NCBI RefSeq assembly: GCF_946479415.1
Contig: NZ_CAMLFY010000001.1
Span: forward strand, 62,001 to 126,000
From: an uncultured Shinella sp.
GTDB lineage: Bacteria > Pseudomonadota > Alphaproteobacteria > Rhizobiales > Rhizobiaceae
DNA length: 64,000 nucleotides
Direction: 5' to 3'
Shown: one piece after another, positions 9,617 to 18,400 of the stretch
How the letters are laid out: every line of letters begins with the position of its first letter
Numbering within the stretch: position 1 is the first letter of the stretch
The notes under the pieces: generated by a model
The model's input: only the letters and a program-made list of their open reading frames with translations
Told to the model about the DNA's origin: nothing
The model's database searches: none
Made by a program: the position numbers and the translations under genes

Positions 9617-10522
9617 TCAAATACCCTTGAACGCCGCGCTTTCCCGCAGAAGCCAGGTGCGCACGGCCTGGACCGAGGCGGCGTGCCGGGATTTTCGCGG
9701 CGCGACGACGTAGAAATCCACCCCGACCCGCAAATGCGTGCCAAACAGCGGCACGAGACGGCCGGCCGCGATATCCTCCTCGATGAAGAAGCTGCTGGCA
9801 AGCGCCAGCCCCTGTCCGCCAATCGCCGCCTCCAGCGCGAGCGACGTCTGGTTGAAGCGGATGTTCTTCGCCGCCGTGACCGGTGCCGCCTGCCCCATGG
9901 CAAGCTCCAGGAATTGCGGCCAGAAATTATGCGCATCGTGCAGCAGGGCATATCGGGCGAGATTGCCGGGCAATTCCGGCGCGCCGAATTTGTCGATAAG
10001 CAACGGGCTGCCGAGCGCGATCACGACGTGTTCGAAGAGCAGATCGGCTTGCAGGCCCGGCCCGAAAGGCGGGCGGCCATAGCGCACGGCGAGATCGACG
10101 GCATCCGTCTGGAAGTTGGCGATCCTGTCGGTCGCGAGGATGCGAAGGTCGATGTCGGGATGCGCCGCCGTGAACTCCGGCAGGCGCGGGATCAGCCATT
10201 TCGAGGCGAAGGTCGGGGTGACGCTGATCGTGAGATGCTGCGGCTCGGGCCGCAGGGTCTCCGTCGCCTCGGAGATCAATTCGAACGCGCGGCGGATGCT
10301 GCCGACATAGCTGCGCCCCGCTTCGGTCATCGCCAGGGTTCTGGGGTGGCGTTCGAAAAGCTTCAGGCCGAGTTCCGCCTCCAGCCCGCGGATTTGCTGC
10401 GCCACCGCGCCCTGCGTCACGCCAAGCTCTTCCGCCGCAAGCCGGAAATTCAGATGCCGCGTCACGACTTCGAAGACGCGAACGCCATTGAGGGACGGCA
10501 ATTTTCCGATGCGGTCGGCCAT
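9617..10522 (-). CDS. LysR-family regulator, GcvA-like
   Basis: A 301-aa regulator. The N-terminal winged helix-turn-helix (FRLAAEELGVTQGAVAQQI, about residues 26-44) and the short linker followed by a periplasmic-binding-like effector domain are typical of the GcvA subgroup. It is divergent from a PNPOx-family gene and co-directional with the SDR gene downstream, so these two are its likely targets. Three copies of TAGAAAATC flank it in exactly the two promoter regions concerned. Effector unknown. Confidence 0.88.
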   Translation of the reverse strand: MADRIGKLPSLNGVRVFEVVTRHLNFRLAAEELGVTQGAVAQQIRGLEAELGLKLFERHPRTLAMTEAGRSYVGSIRRAFELISEATETLRPEPQHLTISVTPTFASKWLIPRLPEFTAAHPDIDLRILATDRIANFQTDAVDLAVRYGRPPFGPGLQADLLFEHVVIALGSPLLIDKFGAPELPGNLARYALLHDAHNFWPQFLELAMGQAAPVTAAKNIRFNQTSLALEAAIGGQGLALASSFFIEEDIAAGRLVPLFGTHLRVGVDFYVVAPRKSRHAASVQAVRTWLLRESAAFKGI

Positions 10523-10563
10523 GAGAGGAATCCGGGGCGAGAACGTGGTTTGCCTTCGTAGCA

Positions 10564-10572
10564 GATTTTCTA
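10564..10572. promoter_or_regulatory. TAGAAAATC motif, copy 2 (inverted: GATTTTCTA)
   Basis: Inverted copy about 45 bases upstream of the LysR start, followed by TATCGC as in copy 1. Pairs with copy 3 to form a 9-bp perfect inverted repeat with a 47-base spacer. Confidence 0.4.
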
Positions 10573-10619
10573 TCGCGTGGAAAAAGAGGAACTCTTTCGA
10601 CAGCTTACGGGCCGCATGC

Positions 10620-10628
10620 TAGAAAATC
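10620..10628. promoter_or_regulatory. TAGAAAATC motif, copy 3
   Basis: Direct copy about 30 bases upstream of the PNPOx-family GTG start, in the divergent promoter with the LysR gene. Confidence 0.4.
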
Positions 10629-10653
10629 GCAAACACATGCAGCGGAGCAACGC

Positions 10654-11217
10654 GTGACGGCAACCCTTCTGGCGAAAATCTGGGACCAGCTCGGCGCTGC
10701 CGCGACCAGCCGCTCGCCGTTCAACTTCCTTCAGCTCGCCACATCGGGGCTCGACGGCGCACCGCAGCTTCGCACCATCGTGCTGCAGCGCTGCGATGCC
10801 CCCGAAGGCACGCTGTCCTTCGTCACTGATATGCGCTCCCCGAAGATCCGGGAGATCCGCAACGATCCCCGAATCGCCCTTGTCGGCTTCGACCCGGCCG
10901 CCTCGGTTCAGCTGCGCCTTTCCGGTGAAGCCGTGATCAGCGACGATGAAGCGGAGAGGCTGGAGATGTGGCAATCGCTTCGGGAGAGAACACTGATCCT
11001 GTTCGACGCACCGCATGCGCCGGGAACCGTTCTCGATGACAACGGCCAACCCTTGCAGGCCGGCGAACCGTCGGATGAAGAGCCCTACGCTCGTTTTGCG
11101 CTCGTTACGGTGAGGTTGAACCGGCTTGAATGGCTCGACCTGTCCTCGGAACACCATATCCGCTGCGCCTTCGATCGGGATGGTGCAACTTGGCGCGGTG
11201 CGTGGCTTGCGCCGTGA
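10654..11217 (+). CDS. Pyridoxamine 5'-phosphate oxidase-family FMN-binding protein
   Basis: 187 aa with a split-barrel flavin-binding fold. The segment APQLRTIVLQR (about residues 33-43) is the conserved FMN phosphate-binding strand, and the RLSGEAVISDDE region corresponds to the second strand pair. It resembles the Alr4036/PNPOx-related group rather than true PdxH, since the PdxH C-terminal substrate motif is not seen. The start is GTG at 10654, with GGAG about 8 bases upstream; no in-frame ATG nearby is better. It is divergent from the LysR gene and may be under its control. Substrate unknown. Confidence 0.8.
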   Translation: MTATLLAKIWDQLGAAATSRSPFNFLQLATSGLDGAPQLRTIVLQRCDAPEGTLSFVTDMRSPKIREIRNDPRIALVGFDPAASVQLRLSGEAVISDDEAERLEMWQSLRERTLILFDAPHAPGTVLDDNGQPLQAGEPSDEEPYARFALVTVRLNRLEWLDLSSEHHIRCAFDRDGATWRGAWLAP

Positions 11218-11232
11218 ACTAACACTGACGCG

Positions 11233-11739
11233 TCACTTCCATTCGTAAGCCTTCGCCGAAGTGTACGGACGCTGGGAAATGAAGGCCGTGGAGTTTTCCG
11301 CCTTGGCGACATAATCCGCGGCATCCGCCTCGTCGTTGAACCCGACGAAGACCATCAGCATGGAGCGTGCCGCCGGGTGCCCCTTCTTGCGATAGGAGAA
11401 GTTGACGGCACAGTGCGGGTATTGCGTATCGAGCGCCTGCCCGCCATCGCCCGTCAGGGCAATGAACTGGCCCAGTGCGAAGAAGCGGTCGATGGCGGCA
11501 AAGGCCGCAGCCTGCGAAATCTGGCGGTTGGCATCGTCTGCACTCGGGCGGCCGTAATAGAGGCTGTCCGTCTGGCCCTTGCGCCGCTTCGTCTCGTAGA
11601 CGACGAGACTGCCGGAAGCCGCCAGCTCCAGACGCACGTCGAAGGTCTGGAACAGATCGGGATTGCGGTCCAGCTCCGCAAACAAGGCACGCAGCTCCGC
11701 AATAGCGTCAGTGTAGAAAGAAACAGTCATCGGCTTCAT
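11233..11739 (-). CDS. Hypothetical protein, 168 aa
   Basis: Not recognised. A soluble, mixed alpha/beta protein without signal peptide or membrane segments; the start may be this ATG or the one three codons on (11730). It is convergent with the PNPOx gene (15-base gap) and lies downstream of nothing obvious on its own strand. The codon use matches its neighbours, supporting a real gene. The C-terminal half (SMLMVFVGFNDEADAADYVAKAE) looks like an alpha/beta sandwich strand-helix pair, but I assign no family. Confidence 0.6.
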   Translation of the reverse strand: MKPMTVSFYTDAIAELRALFAELDRNPDLFQTFDVRLELAASGSLVVYETKRRKGQTDSLYYGRPSADDANRQISQAAAFAAIDRFFALGQFIALTGDGGQALDTQYPHCAVNFSYRKKGHPAARSMLMVFVGFNDEADAADYVAKAENSTAFISQRPYTSAKAYEWK

Positions 11740-11755
11740 CCGGTCACAAAGTGCC

Positions 11756-11774
11756 GCCTGCCTAGCATGCAGGC
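11756..11774 (-). terminator. Weak hairpin after the dipeptide-type ABC operon
   Basis: GCCTGC (11756-11761) and GCAGGC (11769-11774) with a 7-base loop, about 20 bases beyond the last gene of the operon. There is only a short T-rich tail on the minus strand. Confidence 0.3.
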
Positions 11775-11792
11775 CTCCGGCAGCAAACCGCT

Positions 11793-12545
11793 TTAAGCAC
11801 TATCGCGCCGAAAACCCGCGCTGGCCGTGAGAAGGGCCCGCGTATAATCCTGCGTCACCCTGCGGGCGGCAAGATCGCCGGAGGCGAGCTCTTCCACGGT
11901 CCGGCCGCTCTGCATGACCATCAGCCGGTCGCACATATGGGTGACGACAGCCAAGTCGTGGCTGACCATGACGAAGGTGAGGTTGCGGGTGGCGCGCAGC
12001 TGTTCGAGCAGGTTGAGCACCTCCGCCTGCACCGATGCATCGAGCGCCGAGGTCGGCTCGTCGAGCAGCAGGATGGATGGTTCGAGGATCAGCGCGCGGG
12101 CAATCGCCACGCGCTGGCGCTGACCGCCGGACAGCTGGTGGGAATAGCGGAAGCGGAAGCTCGACCCGAGCCCAACCTCATCAAGCGCCCGCACGATGCG
12201 GCCTTCGGTATCGGCAAAACCATGGATCGCCAGCGGTTCCAGCAGCAGCCGGTCGACCGTCTGGCGCGGATGCAGCGAGCCATAGGGGTCCTGAAAAACC
12301 ATCTGGACCTTGCGGTAAAACTTCTTGTCCCGCTTGGCCCCGAGCTTCTGGCCATCGACGGTAATGGTGCCGGAGGAGACGGGCGCAAGACCGGCGACGG
12401 CGCGCAGCAGCGTCGATTTTCCCGAGCCGGATTCACCGACAAGGCCGAAGGATTCGCCGGGCGCAACCGTCAGGCTGACATCGTCGAGCGCCACGAAGTC
12501 GTCGTACTCGACGCTGAGGCCGTCAATGGCGAGAGCCGGCGTCAT
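11793..12545 (-). CDS. Peptide-type ABC transporter ATP-binding protein (DppF/OppF-like)
   Basis: 250-aa ATPase energising the five-gene importer. Walker A GESGSGKST, Q-loop VFQDPYGSLHP, signature LSGGQRQRVAIARAL, Walker B ILLLDEPTSALD and H-loop MVSHDL are all present. I place the start at ATG 12545, which overlaps the preceding gene's TGA as ATGA; a GTG three codons upstream is possible. This is the shorter DppF-type subunit, last in the operon. Substrate of the system is inferred only as peptide-like. Confidence 0.9.
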   Translation of the reverse strand: MTPALAIDGLSVEYDDFVALDDVSLTVAPGESFGLVGESGSGKSTLLRAVAGLAPVSSGTITVDGQKLGAKRDKKFYRKVQMVFQDPYGSLHPRQTVDRLLLEPLAIHGFADTEGRIVRALDEVGLGSSFRFRYSHQLSGGQRQRVAIARALILEPSILLLDEPTSALDASVQAEVLNLLEQLRATRNLTFVMVSHDLAVVTHMCDRLMVMQSGRTVEELASGDLAARRVTQDYTRALLTASAGFRRDSA

Positions 12546-13375
12546 GTTCTCCACTCCGGTTTGCGGTCGAGCACCGGCAGCGGGTGCCGATCCGCGCCGA
12601 TCTCGGGCATGCAGTTGAGCAGGCCGCGCGTATAGGGATGCTGCGCCTCCGAGAGCTTTGCCGCCGGCAGCTCCTCGACGATGCGGCCGGCATACATGAC
12701 GATGACGCGGTCGCAGAAGGACGACACGAGACGCAGATCATGCGAGATGAAGATCAGCCCCATGCCGCGCTCGGCGACCAGCCGGTTGAGGATGGCGAGC
12801 ACGTCGAGCTGCACCGTTACGTCGAGCGCGGAGGTCGGCTCGTCGGCGATCAGCAATTCCGGGCCGGCGATCAGCATCATGGCGATCATCGCCCGCTGGC
12901 CCATGCCGCCCGAGACTTCGTGCGGGTAGAGATCGAAGACGCGTTCGGGATCGCGGATCTGCACGGCGGCGAGCATGTCGAGCGCGCGTTTGCGCGCCTC
13001 GGCCTTGCCGACCGGTTCGTGGGCGCGCAGCGTCTCGACGATCTGCCGGCCGATGGTCATGACCGGGTTCAGCGAATATTTCGGATCCTGCAGGATCATG
13101 GCGATGCGCTTGCCGCGCAGCGCCCGCCGCTCTGCCTTGGAAGCCTTGAGGAGGTCGATGCCGTTGAAGTCCAGCCGCTTGGCATCGATGATGCCGTGTT
13201 CGGCGGTCAGGCCCATGATGGCGCGGCCGGTCTGCGACTTGCCGGAACCGCTTTCGCCGACGATGCCGAGCCGCTCGCGGCCGAGCGTGAAGGACACGCC
13301 GCGCACCGCCTCGATGACGCCCGTGCGCGTCGGGAAGGTGATGCGCAGGTCTTCGACGGTGAGAAGCGTACTCAT
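12542..13375 (-). CDS. Peptide-type ABC transporter ATP-binding protein (DppD/OppD-like)
   Basis: 277-aa ATPase with Walker A GESGSGKSQ, Q-loop ILQDPKYSLNP, a signature in which the usual LSGGM is VSGGMGQRAMIAMML, Walker B LLIADEPTSALD and H-loop FISHDL. The start ATG at 13375 overlaps the permease stop (ATGA) and so is preferred over in-frame upstream codons. It ends in ATGA overlap with the DppF-like gene. The conserved C-terminal HPYTRGLLNCMPEIG segment is the oligopeptide-transporter-specific extension of this family. Confidence 0.9.
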   Translation of the reverse strand: MSTLLTVEDLRITFPTRTGVIEAVRGVSFTLGRERLGIVGESGSGKSQTGRAIMGLTAEHGIIDAKRLDFNGIDLLKASKAERRALRGKRIAMILQDPKYSLNPVMTIGRQIVETLRAHEPVGKAEARKRALDMLAAVQIRDPERVFDLYPHEVSGGMGQRAMIAMMLIAGPELLIADEPTSALDVTVQLDVLAILNRLVAERGMGLIFISHDLRLVSSFCDRVIVMYAGRIVEELPAAKLSEAQHPYTRGLLNCMPEIGADRHPLPVLDRKPEWRT

Positions 13376-14289
13376 TGGCCGCTCCCGCGCGGATCGAGCG
13401 CATCGCGCAGGCCGTCGCCCAGCAGGTTGAAGCCGAGGCTGACGATGAGGATGGCGACACCGGGAGCGGCGGCCACCCACCATTGATCGAGAATGAAGCG
13501 GCGGCCCGACGCGATCATCGCGCCCCATTCCGGCAGCGGCGGCTGCGCGCCAAGCCCGAGAAAACCGAGACCGGCCGCCGTCAGGATGATGCCCGCCATG
13601 TCGAGCGTTACGCGCACGATGAGCGAGGAAATGCAGAGCGGCATGATATGGCGCAGCACGATCCGCCAGGGCGATGCGCCCATCAGCTGCACCGCCTGAA
13701 TGTAATCGGAATTGCGCACCGTCAGCGTCTCGGCGCGCGCGATGCGGGCATAGGGCGGCCAGGAGGTGATGGCGATGGCGATGATGGCATTGCCGATGCC
13801 CGGTCCGAGTGCTGCGACGAAGGCGAGCGCCAGAACGAGCTTCGGGAAGGCGAGGAAGATATCGGTGATACGCATCAGCACCGCATCCACCCAGCCGCCC
13901 GCATAGCCGGCGACCGTGCCGACCAGCAGGCCGATGGGTGCGGCGATGACCGCGACCAAAAGTACGACCTGCAAGGTCAGCCGCGAACCGTAGATGAGAC
14001 GCGAGAGGATGTCGCGACCCTGGTCATCCGTGCCGAGCCAGTGTCCCGCTCCGGGCGCCAGCAGCCGTGCCTTCGCGAGATCGCCGATATAAGGCGAATG
14101 GGGTGCCAGCAGCGGTGCGAAGATCGCCAGGAAGACGAGGCCGAGGATGATGACGAGGCCGATGACGGCGAGCTTGTTGGCGGTAAACCGCCGCCAGGCG
14201 ACATAGGCGCGGCCGAGCCGAGCCTGCAGCCGGGATTGCGGCCGGTCGGTCAGGAGCCATTCGCGGCGGGTCATGGTGGCCTCGCTCAT
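13372..14289 (-). CDS. Peptide-type ABC transporter permease (DppC-like)
   Basis: 305-aa inner-membrane permease with an N-terminal segment (AVIGLVIILGLVFLAIFAPLLAPHSP) followed by the GTDDQGRDILSRLIYGSRLTL motif that marks DppC-type subunits. The EAA loop is around ARAETLTVRNSDYIQAVQLMGA. It pairs with the DppB-like permease just upstream (4-base ATGA overlap) and is translationally coupled to the DppD-like gene (also ATGA). Confidence 0.9.
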   Translation of the reverse strand: MSEATMTRREWLLTDRPQSRLQARLGRAYVAWRRFTANKLAVIGLVIILGLVFLAIFAPLLAPHSPYIGDLAKARLLAPGAGHWLGTDDQGRDILSRLIYGSRLTLQVVLLVAVIAAPIGLLVGTVAGYAGGWVDAVLMRITDIFLAFPKLVLALAFVAALGPGIGNAIIAIAITSWPPYARIARAETLTVRNSDYIQAVQLMGASPWRIVLRHIMPLCISSLIVRVTLDMAGIILTAAGLGFLGLGAQPPLPEWGAMIASGRRFILDQWWVAAAPGVAILIVSLGFNLLGDGLRDALDPRGSGQ

Positions 14290-15353
14290 CGGGACCTCGT
14301 TCGGGGATCGAGCATGCGGTAGAGCACGTCGGAGAGCAGGTTGATGGCGATGAAGACGGAACCGATGACGATGGTGCCGCCGAGCACCGCGTTCATATCG
14401 GCGTTTTGCAGAGAATTGGTGATGTAGAGGCCAAGGCCGGGCCAGGCGAAGACGGTCTCCGTCAGCACCGAGCCTTCGAGCAGGCCGGCATAGGACAGCG
14501 CGATGACGGTGACGAGCGGCACCGCCGCATTGCGCAACGCATGGCCCCAGATGATGCGGGTTTCCGACAGGCCTTTGGCGCGGGCCGCCACGATATATTC
14601 CTGGCCAAGCTCGTTCAGCATGAAGGAGCGCGTCATCCGGCTGATATAGGCGAGCGAGAAATACCCGAGCAGCGAGGCCGGCAGGATGATGTGCGAGACG
14701 ATATCCCGGAACGCCGCCCAGTCGCGGTTGAGGATCGCGTCGAGCAGGAAGAAGCCGGTGACGGGCGTGAACGTATATTCGAACACCACGTCGATGCGGC
14801 CGGGGCCGGAGACCCAGCCGAGGCGCGCATAGAAGACGAGGAGCGCCAAGAGGCCGAGCCAGAAGATCGGCACCGAATAGCCGACGAGACCGATGATGCG
14901 CACCACCTGGTCGGTGAAACTGCCGCGCCTGACGGCGGCGAGCACGCCGAGCGGAACGCCGATCAGCGCGCCGATGATCGTGCCAACAGTGGCAAGCTCC
15001 ATCGTCGCAGGAAAGACCCGGCGGATATCGGTCATGACGGGGTTGGTCGTCAGCACCGAGGTGCCGAAATCACCGCTGAGCACGCCCTTCATGTAAAGCC
15101 AGAACTGCTGGTAGTAGGGCAGATCCAGCCCCATCTCCAGCCGGACGCGCTCCACCACATGGGCAGGCGCCCGGTCGCCGACGATCGCCAGCACCGGATC
15201 GATCGGCACGACGCGACCGATGAAGAAGGTGACGGCGAGCAGGCCGAGATAGGTGGTGGCGACAACCACGAGGAAACCCGCCACCGATTTCAGCCTCGCG
15301 GAGGCGCGCCGGTTGGCGCGCCTTGCAGACTTCTGACGTGCAACAGCGCTCAA
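14286..15353 (-). CDS. Peptide-type ABC transporter permease (DppB-like)
   Basis: 355-aa permease. The first membrane segment (GFLVVVATTYLGLLAVTFFIGRVVPIDP) and the following periplasmic region match DppB-type subunits, with the EAA loop at YIVAARAKGLSETRIIWGHALRNA. The N-terminus carries an Arg/Lys-rich stretch (RQKSARRANRRASARLKS) consistent with a cytoplasmic start. It lies 17 bases downstream of the binding-protein gene and overlaps the next permease by 4 bases. Confidence 0.9.
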   Translation of the reverse strand: MSAVARQKSARRANRRASARLKSVAGFLVVVATTYLGLLAVTFFIGRVVPIDPVLAIVGDRAPAHVVERVRLEMGLDLPYYQQFWLYMKGVLSGDFGTSVLTTNPVMTDIRRVFPATMELATVGTIIGALIGVPLGVLAAVRRGSFTDQVVRIIGLVGYSVPIFWLGLLALLVFYARLGWVSGPGRIDVVFEYTFTPVTGFFLLDAILNRDWAAFRDIVSHIILPASLLGYFSLAYISRMTRSFMLNELGQEYIVAARAKGLSETRIIWGHALRNAAVPLVTVIALSYAGLLEGSVLTETVFAWPGLGLYITNSLQNADMNAVLGGTIVIGSVFIAINLLSDVLYRMLDPRTRSR

Positions 15354-15370
15354 GGAGCTTGTCCTTCAGC

Positions 15371-17020
15371 TCACTGCTTGGTCACGGATGCAAGGAAGTT
15401 CGTGTCCATGGACGGACCGAGCTTGTAGTTCTTCACCGCGCCGCGCAGGCCGGCCGCTTCGATCTGCTGGAAGATCATGACGAAGGGGCTGGTCTCCAGC
15501 GCTTCCTGCTGCAGCTTCTGGTACATTTCGGCGCGCTTGCCGTTGTCACGCTCAAGAAGCGCGGCCTTGGATTGCGCCGTCAGCTCCGGAATGTCCCAGG
15601 CATTGCGCCAGGCAAGCGTCTTGACCGATGCGTCGTCGCCGTTGTCGGGGTTGGACGTGAAGGCCTCGCCGTTCGAGTTCGGATCCCAGTAGTCCATGCC
15701 CCACTGGCCGATATACATATCGTGGTTGCGGGCGCGGTATTTGGTCAGCGTCTGCTTACCGTCGCCGGGAATGATCTCGATCTTCACGCCAGCCTGGCCG
15801 GCGGTCTGCTGGAAGGATTCGGCAATACCCGTCACCGGCTGCGTGTTGCGCACGTCGAAGGTCACGGAGAAGCCGTCCTTCAGGCCGGCCTTTTCCAGGA
15901 GTTCCTTGGCCTTCGCCACGTCGAACTTGTAGGGGCTCGCCTCCAGCGCGCCGAGCACGCCCTTGGCCTGATAGGTCTGGCGGATTTCGCCGATGCCCTT
16001 GAGCAGGGTCGAGCCGATCGCGTCGTAGTCGACGAGATATTTGAAGGCCTCGCGCACCTCGGGCTTGGCGAGGTTGGCGTTCTTCTGGTTGAGGCTGATG
16101 TAATAGACCGTGCCCTTCGGCGCGCTGGTCGTCGCCAGATCAGCATTCTTGGAAACGGCGTCGAGATCGCCCGGCTCCAGGTTGCGCGCGACATCGACGT
16201 CGCCGGCTTCCAGCATCAGGCGCTGCGTGGCGCTTTCCTTGACGTGGCGGTAGATGACGCGGGCGAGCGCAGGCTTTTCGCCGTAATAGTTGTCGTTGCG
16301 CTCCAGCACGAGGATTTCGTTGGCGCGCCAGTCGCGGATCTTGAACGGGCCGGAGCCGGCATAGTTGGTCTTCAGCCAGCCATAGCCGAAATCGGTATCG
16401 TACTTGTATTCTGCGTCCGGCGTCTTGGCCTCGGCATGCTCCATCACCAGCTTCTTGTCGATCACGGCGCCGACGGTGGCGGTGAGGCAGTTCAGCACGA
16501 AGCTCGGCGCATAGGCCTTGTCCACGGTGAAGACGAAGGTGTTTTCGTCGGCGGCCTTGGCCTTTTCGGCGACATTATCGCCCGTCAGGCCGAACTGGGT
16601 GAGGATGAAGGCAGGGCTCTTGTCGAGCTTGACGACGCGCTCGAAGGACCAGGCGACATCCTCGGCGGTGACGGGGTTGCCGGAGGCGAACTTGATGCCC
16701 GGCTTCAGCTTGAACGTATATGTGAGGCCGTCATCGGAAACGGTCCAGCTGTCGGCAATTCCGCCCTTGACCTTGGTCGTATCGGCGATATCAAGACGCA
16801 CAAGCATGTCATAGGCATTGCCGATGAATTCAGCCGGCGACAGCTCGAAGGATTCAGCCGGATCGAGCGTGATCGTGTCGTCGATCGCCCAGGCCTGGAC
16901 GAGCGTATCGGCCGGCGTTTCGGCGAAAGCCGGCGCCATGCCGCCCGAGACGAGCAGCAGCGAGAAGGCGGCACCAGCAAGCAGCGGACGCATGCGGCTC
17001 GAAATCGTTTCCCTGTTCAT
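15371..17020 (-). CDS. Periplasmic substrate-binding protein of a peptide-type ABC importer (family 5)
   Basis: 549-aa extracytoplasmic solute-binding protein. The start at ATG 17020 has a GGGAACGGAA ribosome site and gives a clear signal peptide (hydrophobic core LLAGAAFSLLLVSGG, cleavage after AFA). The mature part has family-5 landmarks: an N-terminal TLDPAESFELSPAE segment and a YTFKLKPGIKFASGNPVTAEDVAWSFERV motif near residue 100. First gene of a five-gene operon with order binding protein, DppB, DppC, DppD, DppF. Ligand cannot be read from sequence; this family covers peptides, glutathione, nickel and sugars. Confidence 0.9.
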   Translation of the reverse strand: MNRETISSRMRPLLAGAAFSLLLVSGGMAPAFAETPADTLVQAWAIDDTITLDPAESFELSPAEFIGNAYDMLVRLDIADTTKVKGGIADSWTVSDDGLTYTFKLKPGIKFASGNPVTAEDVAWSFERVVKLDKSPAFILTQFGLTGDNVAEKAKAADENTFVFTVDKAYAPSFVLNCLTATVGAVIDKKLVMEHAEAKTPDAEYKYDTDFGYGWLKTNYAGSGPFKIRDWRANEILVLERNDNYYGEKPALARVIYRHVKESATQRLMLEAGDVDVARNLEPGDLDAVSKNADLATTSAPKGTVYYISLNQKNANLAKPEVREAFKYLVDYDAIGSTLLKGIGEIRQTYQAKGVLGALEASPYKFDVAKAKELLEKAGLKDGFSVTFDVRNTQPVTGIAESFQQTAGQAGVKIEIIPGDGKQTLTKYRARNHDMYIGQWGMDYWDPNSNGEAFTSNPDNGDDASVKTLAWRNAWDIPELTAQSKAALLERDNGKRAEMYQKLQQEALETSPFVMIFQQIEAAGLRGAVKNYKLGPSMDTNFLASVTKQ

Positions 17021-17242
17021 TTCCGTTCCCCGTTCGTTGACGATGACCTTCGGCATCCGATGTCCGGATGTCATTTTCGTAAGTCAATCATACTATTGAC
17101 GGGAAAGACAACCCCTCTTTCTGGCCGTCCCCATTCCTGAAAATGCCGTCTCGGGGCACCATGGATTTCACGGCAAAACGCCTTTACTCCTTCCATGGAC
17201 CGGAGCCCTGCCGCGCCGGGCACATGGAACGAGGGGAAACGC

Positions 17243-17617
17243 ATGCTTGTCGGAATAACGATCCTGCTGGTCTTTCAATTGATCGGCGAAGTGACGGCCT
17301 ATTTTCTCGGCGGCTTCGTGCCGGGTCCGGTCATCGGTATGGCGATGATCGCCGTGGTGCTGACGCTGACCGGCGGCGTGAAGACGCTTCAGCCGGCGCA
17401 TCAGCGAACCCTGGAGACGTCGCGGTCCATCCTCGCCAATCTCGGCATTCTCTTCGTGCCGGCCGGCGTGGGCATCATCCAGCATCTCGATCTCATCCGC
17501 GACCGGGGTTTTGCGCTGCTCGCCATAGTGCTGTTTTCGACGGTGATCACACTGACGGTGACCGTCTGGGTGTTCATCCTGGTGAAGCGTCTTTCCGGAG
17601 GCTATGCCGATGAATAG
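17243..17617 (+). CDS. CidA/LrgA family membrane protein
   Basis: 124-aa, four-segment membrane protein of the holin-like CidA/LrgA family. The start ATG at 17243 follows GAGGGGAAACGC; an in-frame ATG at 17195 is less likely because it adds a non-conserved stretch. The family-typical sequence LGGFVPGPVIGMAMIAV is present. It is followed by an LrgB-type partner whose start lies inside the end of this gene. In some bacteria these pairs modulate murein hydrolase activity and pyruvate/acetate use; in rhizobia the role is not defined here. Confidence 0.88.
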   Translation: MLVGITILLVFQLIGEVTAYFLGGFVPGPVIGMAMIAVVLTLTGGVKTLQPAHQRTLETSRSILANLGILFVPAGVGIIQHLDLIRDRGFALLAIVLFSTVITLTVTVWVFILVKRLSGGYADE

Positions 17618-18308
17618 CGCGCTCTGGGTCTATCTCGCCACATCTCCCCTCCTCTGGCTGACGGGAACGCTGGCCGTCTGGCTGGCCGCCACCGCCATTG
17701 CAGGCTTGCGCCCCGGCAATCCGCTGCTCAACCCGATCATGCTGACGATCGCCGTCATTGCCATCGCGCTCTGCCTCGCCGGCATCGACTACAAAACCTA
17801 TTTCGAAGGTGCGCAGTTCATTCATTTCCTGCTCGGGCCGGCCACCGTCGCGCTCGGCATTCCGCTTTACGAAAAGCTCTCGCTGGTGAAGAGCAACCTC
17901 GTGCCGATGCTGGCCGCCCTCATTGCCGGCAGCCTCACCGCCGTCGGCGCGACGGTCTTCTTCGCGCATCTCTTCGGCTTCTCGTCGTCCGTCGTGGCCT
18001 CGCTTGCGCCGAAATCCACCACGGCGGCCGTCGCCATGGCGATTTCCTCCGGCCTCAACGGTGATCCGGCGCTGACCGCCGCCGTCGTCGTGCTCACCGG
18101 CATCTGCGGCGCCATCATCGTCACGCCGATGATGAATGCCATGCGCATCAAGGACTACAGCGCCCGCGGCTTCGCCGTCGGCCTTGCCTCGCACGGTATC
18201 GGCACGGCACGCGCCTATTCCGTGGACCCGGTCGCCGGCCTGTTTTCCGGCATAGCTATGGGCCTCAACGCCGTCCTGACCTCCCTGATCGTCCACCTCT
18301 TCCTCTAG
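17610..18308 (+). CDS. LrgB/CidB family membrane protein
   Basis: 232-aa partner of the preceding CidA/LrgA-type protein, with six or more hydrophobic segments and the family-typical SLAPKSTTAAVAMAISSGL and GLASHGIGTARA stretches. I prefer ATG 17610, which has GGAGG 8 bases upstream; ATG 17604 is only 2 bases from it. The gene overlaps the lrgA-like stop by 8 bases, implying translational coupling. Function inferred from family only. Confidence 0.88.
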   Translation: MNSALWVYLATSPLLWLTGTLAVWLAATAIAGLRPGNPLLNPIMLTIAVIAIALCLAGIDYKTYFEGAQFIHFLLGPATVALGIPLYEKLSLVKSNLVPMLAALIAGSLTAVGATVFFAHLFGFSSSVVASLAPKSTTAAVAMAISSGLNGDPALTAAVVVLTGICGAIIVTPMMNAMRIKDYSARGFAVGLASHGIGTARAYSVDPVAGLFSGIAMGLNAVLTSLIVHLFL

Positions 18309-18361
18309 GTCCCGGTGGCGAGGGCGAGTGGCCTGCACGGTAGCCGCATGCTCTTCCCAAT

Positions 18362-18385
18362 CGTTATATTTCATGAGATATAACG
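18362..18385. promoter_or_regulatory. ModE-like molybdate box upstream of the DUF2325 gene
   Basis: CGTTATAT (18362-18369), 8-base spacer, ATATAACG (18378-18385): a perfect 8-bp dyad. It fits the ModE consensus (the E. coli mod operator has the same 8-8-8 layout) and the alphaproteobacterial Mo-box. The box ends 15 bases before the start codon, immediately before the ribosome site AAAAGGA, a position compatible with repression. Confidence 0.75.
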
Positions 18386-18400
18386 TTAAAAGGATAAGCC

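Noticed and set aside
12584..13486. Long open frame (300 codons) on the plus strand opposite the DppD-like gene
   Set aside because: It mirrors a fully supported ATPase gene in a high-GC region, where antisense frames stay open by codon bias; no ribosome site and no recognisable domain.
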